64,000 nucleotides of DNA from Bacteroidales bacterium (GTDB lineage Bacteria > Bacteroidota > Bacteroidia > Bacteroidales > UBA932), in the NCBI GenBank assembly GCA_017479265.1, contig JAFVCK010000059.1, positions 1 through 64,000 on the forward strand, in the 5' to 3' direction. The notes below the pieces were generated by a model. The model made no database searches. It saw only the letters and a program-made list of their open reading frames with translations, and had not been told where the DNA came from. The first letter of the stretch is position 1. Each line of letters begins with the position of its first letter. Shown one piece after another: positions 44,429-52,416 of this stretch. Both the position numbers and the translations under genes were made by a program.

Positions 44429-44829
44429 GCCGCAGAGCCAGGATATTGTTCAGGATACTGTTCGTCCTCTATATAGCAGGGCTGGCATTCCTGTGCTTCG
44501 GACATTTCAACAACCTGCCCGACGTGCCCCGCAAGCTGCTGGGGATACAGATGGGCAAGATAGTGCATTTCTGCATGTTCCTGCCCTTCCCCCCGCTGCA
44601 GTTCCTGGCCATCGACAAATATACGGTCAAGCCCTGGCATAGCCTGCTCATGGCCCTCGGCATATTCGTCCTCGGCTGCCTGCTTGCAGCCGGAACTGAG
44701 CTGATTCAAGGCTACCTGCCCCACCGGACCGCCGACCATCTGGACTTCCGCGCCGATGCTTTGGCGCTGGCAGTCAGCTCTTTAGCAGTACTTATAATAG
44801 ACCTGGCCAAACAATTCAGACATAAGTGA
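44425..44829 (+). CDS. VanZ-like membrane protein
   Basis: A 134-residue protein with four membrane helices: ILFRILFVLYIAGLAFLCFG, VHFCMFLPFPPLQFLAI, LLMALGIFVLGCLLAAGTE and ALALAVSSLAVLIIDL. The family's KIVHFCMFLPF and ELIQGYLPHRTADHLDFRAD motifs are present. VanZ proteins are small and only loosely linked to glycopeptide tolerance; actual function is unknown. It overlaps both neighbours. Confidence 0.85.
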   Translation: MSRRARILFRILFVLYIAGLAFLCFGHFNNLPDVPRKLLGIQMGKIVHFCMFLPFPPLQFLAIDKYTVKPWHSLLMALGIFVLGCLLAAGTELIQGYLPHRTADHLDFRADALALAVSSLAVLIIDLAKQFRHK

Positions 44830-47774
44830 AAAGGATACTCCTCGCCGCCGCTCTTCTGAGCGTTTATCTGCTGATGCCCGCACAGGGCAAGATTTCCAAG
44901 GATTTCAAGCCCGTGGCGGACTCCCTTGCAGCCTTGATGAAGGAGCGCACCGGGGTCAAGGCCTTCGTGCAGATAAAGTCCGTGATGAAAAGGGGCGGCG
45001 AACTGGATTTCTATTTCACGCAGAACCTCGGGGATTTCCCCTGGAGGACCAAGGACGCAGAATGGTTCAGGAAGGAGCTCAAGAAGCAGTGGCCTTCGGA
45101 GTATTCCGAATACAGCCTCGGCAAGGTTTACGCCCAGTCCCTCGATATCGCGGAGCTGGAAATGCCTTCTCTGCATAGCGACGGCAAGCCTCACGAGAGC
45201 AAGTCCCGCATTAAGGACCCGGGACGGGACCGCTTCGTCTGGAAAGACGGGGAGCAAAGGTACGACAAGGGCCTGAGCGGCAGGCACATAGCCCTTTGGC
45301 AGAGCCACGGACTGTACTACGATGCGGCCTCTCAGCAGTGGCGCTGGCAGAGGGCCAAGAACTACTCCACGGTGGAGGACATGTACACCCAGAGCTACGT
45401 CCTTCCCTTCCTTATCCCCATGCTGGAGAATGCCGGGGCCTATGTCATGACCCCCCGCGAAAGGGACGTGCAGAAGCATGAGGTGGTCTGCGACAATGAC
45501 CCTGCCTTCGAGGGCGCGAGGACGGGCCTTCTGAGGCGCAAGGGGTCCTACCGCGAGAGCGGCTCGTGGGAGTCTGCAGGCAGCGGTTTCGCCGACAAGA
45601 AGAAGGCCTATGGCGACAATGACAACCCCTTCACCATGGGAACGGCCCGCCAGAGCAAGAACGGCAAGGTCACCTGGAGCGCGGAGATACCCGAGCCCGG
45701 CGAATATGCAGTATATGTATCATACAAGTCCCTGAAAAACAGCAGCAAGGAGGCCCGTTACCGCATTTCGCACGCCGGCGGCACCACCGATATGATGGTG
45801 GACCAGAGGCTGGGCGGGGGCACTTGGATCTGCCTTGGCATATACGAATTCGAGGACAAGGGAAGCGTGACCCTGAGCAACGACGGGGGCGGAGTCATAA
45901 CGGCAGATGCCGTGCGATTCGGAGGCGGCATGGGCAAGGTGGTGCGCGGCCCCAAGGGTCATGAGGAAATATCCGGCATGCCCGCCTACACCGAAGGAGC
46001 CCTGTACAACATGCAGTGGTCCGGAATAGACAGCACCATACTTCGCAAGTGGGACAACGACTACACCAACGACTATGCCACCAGGGGTGCCTGGGTGCGC
46101 CGCATGAGCGGAGGTTCAGTGGTCAATCCCAAGGAGCAGGGCCTGGGCATACCCTTCGACCTGTCCCTGGCCTTCCATTCGGATGCAGGCGTGACTCCCA
46201 ACGATTCCATAGTCGGCACCCTGGCGATATATACCCTGCTGTGCGAGAACAGCCGCAAGTTCGCCTCCGGCGAGGACAGGATGATAAACCGCGAATACAG
46301 CGACTATATACAGTCACAGGTGGTTTCGGACATACGCACGCTGCACAATCCGCAGTGGACGCGCCGCCAGACCTGGGACCGTTCATACAGCGAGTGCCGC
46401 ACCCCGGGAGTGCCGGGAATGATACTGGAACTGCTTGCACACCAGAACTTTGCGGACATGAAGTACGGCATGGACCCCCAGTTCCGCTTCAATGTCTGCA
46501 GGGCCGTTTACAAGGGCATGCTGAAGTTCCTGAGCAACCGCTACGGTTGCTCCTACGCCGTGCAGCCGCTTCCGGTGAATTCCTTCGCGGTGACCCTGGG
46601 GGGCAATGACAAGGCCGTGCTTTCGTGGCGGGCCACTCAGGACCCTCTGGAGCCCACGGCCAAGCCGAAGGGATACATTCTCTATACCCGCGTTAACGAC
46701 GGACATTTCGACGGCGGGCTCAAGATAGAGACCGTGACCTCGGGCGGAGTAGTTTCCGCAGAGGTGCCCATACATGCGGGCAAGCTCTACAGTTTCAAGG
46801 TCGTGGCCTATAACGACGGCGGCAAGAGCTTCCCTTCCGAAGTGCTGTGCGCAGGAGTGGCAGGTCGCAACAAAGTGCTGATTGTCAATAATTTCGACCG
46901 CACCAGCGGACCGGCTTGGTTCGATACTCCGACCTACGCGGGCTTTGACGCGGGGCTGGACGGAGGCGTGCCTTACATGAAGGATATAACCTACATTGGC
47001 AAGATGTACCAGTTCCGCCGCCAGTTGCTGTGGACGGACGACACCAATGCGGGTTTCGGCTCTTCATACACCGACGAGGCGGGCTTCCAGATGGCTGGCA
47101 ACACCTTCGACTACCCTGTCATTCACGCCAGGGCCCTCTTTGGCAAGGGATACAGCATCTGCTCCTGCTCTGCCGCCGCATTCAATGACGGTTCCATGGA
47201 GGACATATTCGCCACCGACATTATCTGCGGCAAGCAGGTCACGACCCCGGGAGCGGTGCAGAACAGGTTCACGGTATTCACCCCCGAGCTGCAGGAGACC
47301 CTGCGCGCATACAAGGAAAAAGGCGGCCGCCTGCTGGTCTCCGGCTCCAACATAGGGACAGACATCTGGGACATGGTAAGTCCGGTACAATATGACAGTA
47401 CCTTCAGGGCCGGCAGCAAGGAATTTGTGAGGGAAGTACTTGGCTACAAGTGGCTTACGGGATATGCCAGCCGCACGGGCGTGGTCAAGCCCTGGTGGGG
47501 TTCGGGCCCTTCGACGGGAGGTCTGGAGCCGTTCACCTACGTGCATGAGCCTTCGGAGAAAATGTACTGCGTGGAGACTCCGGACGGGCTGGCTCCGACC
47601 GGCAAGGGAGCGTCCAGTTTCCTGCGTTACGGCGATACCAACATTTCGGCTGCGGTCTCATTCGAAGACGGCCCTTGGAAAGCCGCGAGCATAGGGTTCC
47701 CGCTGGAGACCATAGAGGACCCGGATGCCCTGTCCGACCTCATGGAGCGCATTTTCGCCTGGTTCAGCAAATAA
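44826..47774 (+). CDS. Large exported amidase-like protein with golvesin/xanthan-lyase-type domain
   Basis: A 982-residue exported protein starting at GTG (GTGA overlap with the VanZ stop). After the signal peptide (ILLAAALLSVYLLMPAQG) come an N-terminal region and an amidase_3-like split core: IALWQSHGLYYDAAS near 155 and later LSLAFHSDAGVTPNDSIVG near 455, likely zinc histidines. Inserted in it is a golvesin/Xly-type beta domain (PGEYAVYVSYKS to ITADAVRFGGGMG). An Fn3 domain follows (about 600-680), then a C-terminal domain of unknown type. It probably cuts peptidoglycan stem peptides or a related substrate; similar proteins are often named xanthan lyase. Confidence 0.72.
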   Translation: MKRILLAAALLSVYLLMPAQGKISKDFKPVADSLAALMKERTGVKAFVQIKSVMKRGGELDFYFTQNLGDFPWRTKDAEWFRKELKKQWPSEYSEYSLGKVYAQSLDIAELEMPSLHSDGKPHESKSRIKDPGRDRFVWKDGEQRYDKGLSGRHIALWQSHGLYYDAASQQWRWQRAKNYSTVEDMYTQSYVLPFLIPMLENAGAYVMTPRERDVQKHEVVCDNDPAFEGARTGLLRRKGSYRESGSWESAGSGFADKKKAYGDNDNPFTMGTARQSKNGKVTWSAEIPEPGEYAVYVSYKSLKNSSKEARYRISHAGGTTDMMVDQRLGGGTWICLGIYEFEDKGSVTLSNDGGGVITADAVRFGGGMGKVVRGPKGHEEISGMPAYTEGALYNMQWSGIDSTILRKWDNDYTNDYATRGAWVRRMSGGSVVNPKEQGLGIPFDLSLAFHSDAGVTPNDSIVGTLAIYTLLCENSRKFASGEDRMINREYSDYIQSQVVSDIRTLHNPQWTRRQTWDRSYSECRTPGVPGMILELLAHQNFADMKYGMDPQFRFNVCRAVYKGMLKFLSNRYGCSYAVQPLPVNSFAVTLGGNDKAVLSWRATQDPLEPTAKPKGYILYTRVNDGHFDGGLKIETVTSGGVVSAEVPIHAGKLYSFKVVAYNDGGKSFPSEVLCAGVAGRNKVLIVNNFDRTSGPAWFDTPTYAGFDAGLDGGVPYMKDITYIGKMYQFRRQLLWTDDTNAGFGSSYTDEAGFQMAGNTFDYPVIHARALFGKGYSICSCSAAAFNDGSMEDIFATDIICGKQVTTPGAVQNRFTVFTPELQETLRAYKEKGGRLLVSGSNIGTDIWDMVSPVQYDSTFRAGSKEFVREVLGYKWLTGYASRTGVVKPWWGSGPSTGGLEPFTYVHEPSEKMYCVETPDGLAPTGKGASSFLRYGDTNISAAVSFEDGPWKAASIGFPLETIEDPDALSDLMERIFAWFSK

Positions 47775-47835
47775 TTTACCCCTTCATCAGCTTATCCTTT
47801 TAGACGTTTCTATTGTTATTCCGGTCGTTTTTAGT

Positions 47836-47843
47836 TACATTTG
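47836..47843 (+). promoter_or_regulatory. Promoter of the CAT-like/acyl-CoA ligase pair
   Basis: TACATTTG is a TAnnTTTG element. RNA would start near 47850, which puts the whole cloverleaf element (47870-47996) in the 5' untranslated region of the gene at 48011. A weak ATTG lies about 20 nt upstream. Confidence 0.5.
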
Positions 47844-47869
47844 TGGGATTTTATAACACTAAGATTTTG

Positions 47870-47996
47870 GAGAAAATAACCTTCCTCACTTGAACACGTA
47901 GCCACCCTCGGCTCGTAAGAGGGAGGGGCCCGGTGCTCCGCGCCGGGAGGGGTCGGGCACAGCCCGACGGTTCAGGTGAGGAATGGTTATTTTCTC
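47870..47996 (+). repeat. Cloverleaf-like repeated element, copy 2
   Basis: Second copy of the element at 35265. Outer stem GAGAAAATAACCTTCCTCAC... pairs with ...GTGAGGAATGGTTATTTTCTC with one bulged base at the same place as copy 1 and one G-U. Internal hairpins: CCCTC/GAGGG, CCCGGTGC/GCGCCGGG and GTCGGGC/GCCCGAC. It lies in the leader of the CAT-like gene, ending 14-17 nt before the ATG (48011), in the same direction as the gene. Confidence 0.8.
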
Positions 47997-48010
47997 TGTA
48001 CAAGCAAAAA

Positions 48011-48895
48011 ATGGAGCAAAGAAAAAAACACCGCAAAGACAGGCGCGACGGATGGTACCTCGAAGGACTGGATGCAATACATGTAATGATGCCCTACGTA
48101 TTCGGCCCGAGGACAAAAAACGAAGCTGTACTAAGCGAAGTGATAGACCTGACAGAAGTTGACCGTTACCTTGCAGAAAAGAACGGGCGGAACCCCGAAT
48201 TCAAATACACCTGGTTCCACGTCATAGCAGCCGTACTCGCCAAAACCATACTCCTGCGCCCCAAGATGAACTGGTTCATCTCAGGAATGCGCTTCTACGA
48301 AAGGAAAGACATAGCCATAGCCTTCAACGCCAAACGCAAATTCTCCGACGACGGCGAAGAAGCCCTGGCCCGCTTCGTACTCGACCGCGAAGGCGGCTCC
48401 CCGCTCGAACAAGTCCACGACTACGTCTGGAAATTCGTCACCAAAGTGCGCTCAAATGACGCACCCGAAGGCATAGGCAACACCCTGGAAATAGTCAAGA
48501 AACTCCCCCGCCCCATATTCAAGATGGTCGCATGGGGATTCAGGACCATGGAATACTTCGGCATATATCCCGAATCCATGGCCAAGGATGACCCCTGCTA
48601 CTCCAGCGTATATCTGACCAACCTGGGCAGCATCAAGATGTGCGCCGACTATCACCATCTCTTCGACTGGGGCACCAACTCCTTCTTCGTAGTAATCAAC
48701 GAAAAGAAACTGCGTCCCATATTCAACGAAGACGGCACCTACCAGATGCACAACACCCTCAAGCTGGGCTTCACCATTGACGAACGCATCGCCGACGGAT
48801 ATTACTTCGCCAAATCAATCAGACTGATGAGACATCTGTTCGCCCACCCCGAACTGCTGGACCTGGATGCCTCCGCTCCCGTAGAATTTGAATAA
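48011..48895 (+). CDS. CAT/2-oxoacid dehydrogenase-type acyltransferase
   Basis: A 294-residue protein of the chloramphenicol acetyltransferase/E2 catalytic fold, without lipoyl domains. The fold is seen from RRDGWYLEGLDAIHVMMPYV to YSSVYLTNLGSIKM. The active-site block reads YHHLFDWGTNSFFVV in place of the usual HxxxDG, with a tryptophan inserted before the glycine. The frame reaches back to 47933 but that part is inside the cloverleaf element, so ATG 48011 is used. The acyl-CoA ligase gene follows 2 nt later, so it probably transfers the acyl group which that enzyme activates; acceptor unknown. Confidence 0.78.
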   Translation: MEQRKKHRKDRRDGWYLEGLDAIHVMMPYVFGPRTKNEAVLSEVIDLTEVDRYLAEKNGRNPEFKYTWFHVIAAVLAKTILLRPKMNWFISGMRFYERKDIAIAFNAKRKFSDDGEEALARFVLDREGGSPLEQVHDYVWKFVTKVRSNDAPEGIGNTLEIVKKLPRPIFKMVAWGFRTMEYFGIYPESMAKDDPCYSSVYLTNLGSIKMCADYHHLFDWGTNSFFVVINEKKLRPIFNEDGTYQMHNTLKLGFTIDERIADGYYFAKSIRLMRHLFAHPELLDLDASAPVEFE

Positions 48896-48897
48896 AC

Positions 48898-50595
48898 ATG
48901 AAATACAACATTGACAACATCTCCACGCCGTGGCTGGAAAGCTACGGCGGAGTACCCTTCAACCTGGACTACCCCGAAACTTCAATGGCCGAAACCGTAC
49001 TGGCCACCGCTGAAAGGGAAAAAGACTTCACGGCCCTCAGCTTCATGGGCAGGAAGATTTCATATACCCTTATGGCTCAGGAGATTGAACGCACCGCCAA
49101 AGCCTTCCACGCCCTCGGCGTAAGGGCCGGAGACAGAGTGCTGGTATGCCTTCCCAACGTACCCCAGGCCATATACTGCCTCTACGGCCTCAACCTCATA
49201 GGAGCCATAGCCTCCATGGTCCATCCCCTCTCGGCAGTCGGCGAAATAGTCTTCTACCTCAACGAAGCCTCCTGCGACATAGCCGTCACCCTGGACCAGT
49301 TCTACGCCAAATTCCTGGATGTCAAGAAGCAAAGGCCCATCAGCAGGCTTATCATCGCCAGGGTCTCCGAAGAACTCCCCTTCCCCCTCAATGTGGGTCA
49401 GAAACTCCTGACGGAACGCAAGTTCCCCAAGATAGACCCCGAAGGCGGCGCAGTGCTCACCTGGAAGGAATTCATCAAGGGCGGCGAAAGCGTCAGCGAA
49501 GATGTCAAGGCACGCAAAGACCCTATGACTGAGGCGGTTGTGCTGTTCTCAGGCGGCACCACGGGAGTGACCAAGGGCATAATGCTCTCCGACCTCAACT
49601 TCAACGCCCTGGCCCTCCAGACAGAGGCCATGGCCCACGAGAGGGTCAACCACGCCAAGATGCTGGCCGCCATGCCGGTGTTCCACGGCTTCGGACTCGG
49701 AGTCTGCATACACACCATGATGGTAGCCGGCGGCACCTCCATACTCGTGCCCCGCTTCAACGTAAAGAGCTATGCCAACCTAATCAAGAAGAACAGGCCC
49801 AATTTCATAGCCGGAGTGCCCACACTTTTCGAGGCCATAACCCGCAATACCTACCTCGACGGAGCCGACCTTTCCTGCCTTCGCGGAGTGTTCTCGGGCG
49901 GAGATTCGCTGACGATTGAGCTCAAGAAGAAGTTCGACAAGTTCCTCGCCGACCACGATGCCGGCATCCGCGTGCGCGAAGGATATGGCACCACGGAGTG
50001 CGTAACCGCCTGCTGCCTGACTCCTTACAACAAGGAGAAGGAGGGCAGCATAGGAATACCCTACCCCGACACCTATTTCAAGATTTGCAAGGTCGGCAGC
50101 AACGAGGAGGTTCCTTACGGAGAGGAGGGCGAAATCTGCCTCACCGGCCCTTCCATGATGCTCGGCTATATCAACCACGAGGAGGAGAACGCCTCTACGC
50201 TGCGCCGCCATGAGGACGGTCACGTATGGCTGCACACGGGCGACCTCGGAGTGATGGACAGCGAGGGTTTCGTGTATTTCCGACAGAGAATAAAGAGGAT
50301 GATAGTGACCAGAGGATACAATGTCTATCCTTCGCAGATTGAGAACATTTTGGAGGGTCATCCTGCCGTACAGCGCAGCTGCGTCATCGGTGTTCCGGAC
50401 GAGCTCAAGATGCAGAGGGTCAAGGCATTCGTTGTGCTGAAGGACGGCCGGAAGGACAGTCCCGAGCTGCGCGAGAGCATCCTGGAGCATTGCCGCGCAC
50501 ATATAGCCAAATATGCAATGCCTTCGGAGCTGGAGGTGAGGGATTCCCTGCCTACGACCCTGGTCGGCAAGGTGGCTTATACCAAACTCAGCTAA
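48898..50595 (+). CDS. AMP-forming acyl-CoA synthetase
   Basis: A 565-residue adenylate-forming enzyme. P-loop VVLFSGGTTGVTKGIMLSDL (about 205-224), GYGTTECVTACCLTPYN near 360, the adenylate-binding WLHTGDLGVMDSEGFVYFRQ near 440, hinge KRMIVTRGYNVYPSQIE and the C-terminal catalytic lysine in LVGKVAYTKLS. It would activate a carboxylic acid to acyl-CoA (or acyl-AMP) for the CAT-like partner. Substrate chain length is unknown. The 3' end overlaps the convergent gene by 8 nt. Confidence 0.9.
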   Translation: MKYNIDNISTPWLESYGGVPFNLDYPETSMAETVLATAEREKDFTALSFMGRKISYTLMAQEIERTAKAFHALGVRAGDRVLVCLPNVPQAIYCLYGLNLIGAIASMVHPLSAVGEIVFYLNEASCDIAVTLDQFYAKFLDVKKQRPISRLIIARVSEELPFPLNVGQKLLTERKFPKIDPEGGAVLTWKEFIKGGESVSEDVKARKDPMTEAVVLFSGGTTGVTKGIMLSDLNFNALALQTEAMAHERVNHAKMLAAMPVFHGFGLGVCIHTMMVAGGTSILVPRFNVKSYANLIKKNRPNFIAGVPTLFEAITRNTYLDGADLSCLRGVFSGGDSLTIELKKKFDKFLADHDAGIRVREGYGTTECVTACCLTPYNKEKEGSIGIPYPDTYFKICKVGSNEEVPYGEEGEICLTGPSMMLGYINHEEENASTLRRHEDGHVWLHTGDLGVMDSEGFVYFRQRIKRMIVTRGYNVYPSQIENILEGHPAVQRSCVIGVPDELKMQRVKAFVVLKDGRKDSPELRESILEHCRAHIAKYAMPSELEVRDSLPTTLVGKVAYTKLS

Positions 50596-50917
50596 GACGA
50601 GCCTTTATGTCCCGCACTATCTCAGAGGATAGGTTGCGGGCGGAGGCCTGGAGCGTTACCAGATACCTGCCGCAGGATTCTTCGAGACGAACGGTGACAT
50701 AGCCACGGCGCAGAAGGGTCCTGCGGAGTACTATGAAGTCGCAAGGGTCTGCGGAGGCCGGCAGGTCGCCTTCGCTTAATTCAGTGGATTTCAGGACTTT
50801 GCCACATTCGCGAAGTTCCGCTCCGAGCTGTCCGAGGGCCGTGCCGAAGGTCCCTTCGAAATTCCACTCGAAAGAGCCCGCATCCATCAGGAAAACCTTT
50901 ATATCTATTCCTTTCAT
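50588..50917 (-). CDS. Small hypothetical protein coupled to mnmA
   Basis: A 109-residue protein not recognised from sequence. It is predicted alpha/beta: KVFLMDAGSFEWNFEGTFG, CDFIVLRRTLLRRGYVTVRL, ASARNLSSEIVRDIKARL. No signal or membrane segment. Its ATG overlaps the mnmA stop (ATGA), supporting a real gene in the mnmA operon; its end overlaps the convergent acyl-CoA ligase. Confidence 0.55.
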   Translation of the reverse strand: MKGIDIKVFLMDAGSFEWNFEGTFGTALGQLGAELRECGKVLKSTELSEGDLPASADPCDFIVLRRTLLRRGYVTVRLEESCGRYLVTLQASARNLSSEIVRDIKARLS

Positions 50918-52269
50918 ATCGTTCCGCTGCCAAGGAGGTCGTCGCCGATGTACCAGGCGGCAAACTGACCCGGAGTTATGCCCCTCTGCGGGGTATCGAA
51001 AAGTATATACAGGCCGCTTTCCCTCATTATGAGAGTAGCGTCCTGAAGAGGCTGGCGGTAGCGTATCCTGACCCTCGCACGAAGCATTCCGCCGACCTCA
51101 GGAAGAGAACCCGGCACAATGGAATGAATCTCCTCCGGAGCGATACGCAAAACACTGCGGGACAAGCCCTTATGTGTATGTCCCTCCCCGACATAGACTA
51201 TATTCTTCTCTATGTCGGTATCAATCACGAACACGGGATTGGCATGGCCCCCTATGTTAAGGCCCTTTCTCTGTCCTATGGTATAGAACCACGCGCCCTC
51301 CTGGTGGCCAAGGAAAGCCCCGTAAGGATTGGGCTTCAGACGCGTCTTCTTTATATGCTTCTTGCCGCTGCGATAGACCTCGGTCTCGAAACGTATATCG
51401 TAATGCAGGGGCTGCGACAGCCTCAGCAGGTCCCCGTCCGAAAGAGCCGCTATACGCTCCGGAAGATAATGGTTGGGAACGCCTGTGCCGGAGCCTTTGT
51501 CCTCGCTGACATAGCCCGTAATCATGTTGGCCGAGCCGTCCTCTGTAATGGACGAAAGGGTCCTCTCCATAAACCTATACTGCTCATTGTCAGCATAATA
51601 GGCATCATACACCTCTATTACGTCACCCTCGCGAGGCTCAAGCTTCTGCTGCAGGAATGTAGGCAGGTCCACCTTGCCCACAAAGCATATTCCCTGGGAA
51701 TCCTTCTTGTCCGCGCAGGGAAGGTCGGCCTCCTTGGCAATGCGCCTCACCTCGGGCTTGGTCAGGTGGCCTATGGGGAAAAGGGCCTTTGATAGCTGCT
51801 CCTGGCTGAGCTGGCAGAGGAAATAGCTCTGGTCCTTGTTGCCGTCGGTGCCTGCCAGCAGGTGATATATCCCCCTTTCCTCGGTCTTGCGGCAATAATG
51901 CCCGGTAGCCACCATGTCGGCCCCCAGCCTCTGCGCCGCCTCAAGGAAGGCATCGAACTTTATCTCCCTGTTGCACAGCACATCCGGATTTGGAGTGCGT
52001 CCCTTGGAATACTCGTCGAACATATAGTCCACGACCCGCTGGCGATACTGCCTCGAAAGGTCCACGAAATAGAAGGGAATTCCTATCTTGCGGGCAGTCA
52101 TCTCCGCCACGAACCTGTCCTCCTCCCACTCGCAATCGCCGTGAAGGGTGGCATCGGCATCGTGCCAGTTCTGCATGAACATGGCGAACACGTCATAACC
52201 CTGCTGCTTGAGCAGCAAGGCCGCAACTGCGGAATCAACTCCGCCCGACAAACCAATGCAGACCTTCAT
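50914..52269 (-). CDS. mnmA: tRNA-specific 2-thiouridylase
   Basis: A protein of about 451 residues that thiolates U34 of Lys, Glu and Gln tRNAs. PP-loop GLSGGVDSAVAALLL (residues 5-19), first active cysteine in TPNPDVLCNREIKFDAF, second in DSQGICFVGKVDLPTFLQ. An insertion of about 85 residues (from about 220 to 305) lies before FLGHQEGAWFYTIGQRKGLN, making it longer than the usual ~360. ATG 52269 is used because the longer frame would start inside the SRP RNA. Only about 6 nt separate it from that RNA's T run, so it may be expressed by readthrough. Confidence 0.93.
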   Translation of the reverse strand: MKVCIGLSGGVDSAVAALLLKQQGYDVFAMFMQNWHDADATLHGDCEWEEDRFVAEMTARKIGIPFYFVDLSRQYRQRVVDYMFDEYSKGRTPNPDVLCNREIKFDAFLEAAQRLGADMVATGHYCRKTEERGIYHLLAGTDGNKDQSYFLCQLSQEQLSKALFPIGHLTKPEVRRIAKEADLPCADKKDSQGICFVGKVDLPTFLQQKLEPREGDVIEVYDAYYADNEQYRFMERTLSSITEDGSANMITGYVSEDKGSGTGVPNHYLPERIAALSDGDLLRLSQPLHYDIRFETEVYRSGKKHIKKTRLKPNPYGAFLGHQEGAWFYTIGQRKGLNIGGHANPVFVIDTDIEKNIVYVGEGHTHKGLSRSVLRIAPEEIHSIVPGSLPEVGGMLRARVRIRYRQPLQDATLIMRESGLYILFDTPQRGITPGQFAAWYIGDDLLGSGTI

Positions 52270-52282
52270 AAAACAAAAAAAA

Positions 52283-52381
52283 GGGAAAGCTTGGCACATC
52301 GCACCGCTACGACCTCCTACCCTTGCTGCCTTCCGGCCCTGGGGGAGTTTGGAGGGAGCTGGTCGTGTACGACTTTCCCTT
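52283..52381 (-). ncRNA. ffs: Bacterial small SRP RNA (4.5S type)
   Basis: A ~99-nt RNA. The apical loop motif GGGCCGGAAGGCAGCAAGGG (minus strand, about 52320-52340) is the signature that binds Ffh. The ends pair (AAGGGAAAG with CTTTCCCTT), the long stem GGTCGTA/TACGACC follows, and the RNA ends in T8 (52275-52282). A TAACTTTG promoter lies just upstream. It directs ribosomes to the membrane for cotranslational insertion. Confidence 0.93.
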
Positions 52382-52384
52382 GCG

Positions 52385-52392
52385 CAAAGTTA
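52385..52392 (-). promoter_or_regulatory. Promoter of the SRP RNA
   Basis: TAACTTTG matches TAnnTTTG and ends 3-4 nt before the predicted 5' end of the SRP RNA (about 52381), as expected for a stable RNA promoter. Confidence 0.65.
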
Positions 52393-52416
52393 CGAATAAT
52401 TCTTGATTTGGCAATA

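Noticed and set aside
47933..48010. 26-residue extension of the CAT-like protein
   Set aside because: It would be translated from inside the cloverleaf element; family similarity begins after ATG 48011.
52270..52299. Ten-residue extension of MnmA
   Set aside because: The start would lie within the SRP RNA gene.
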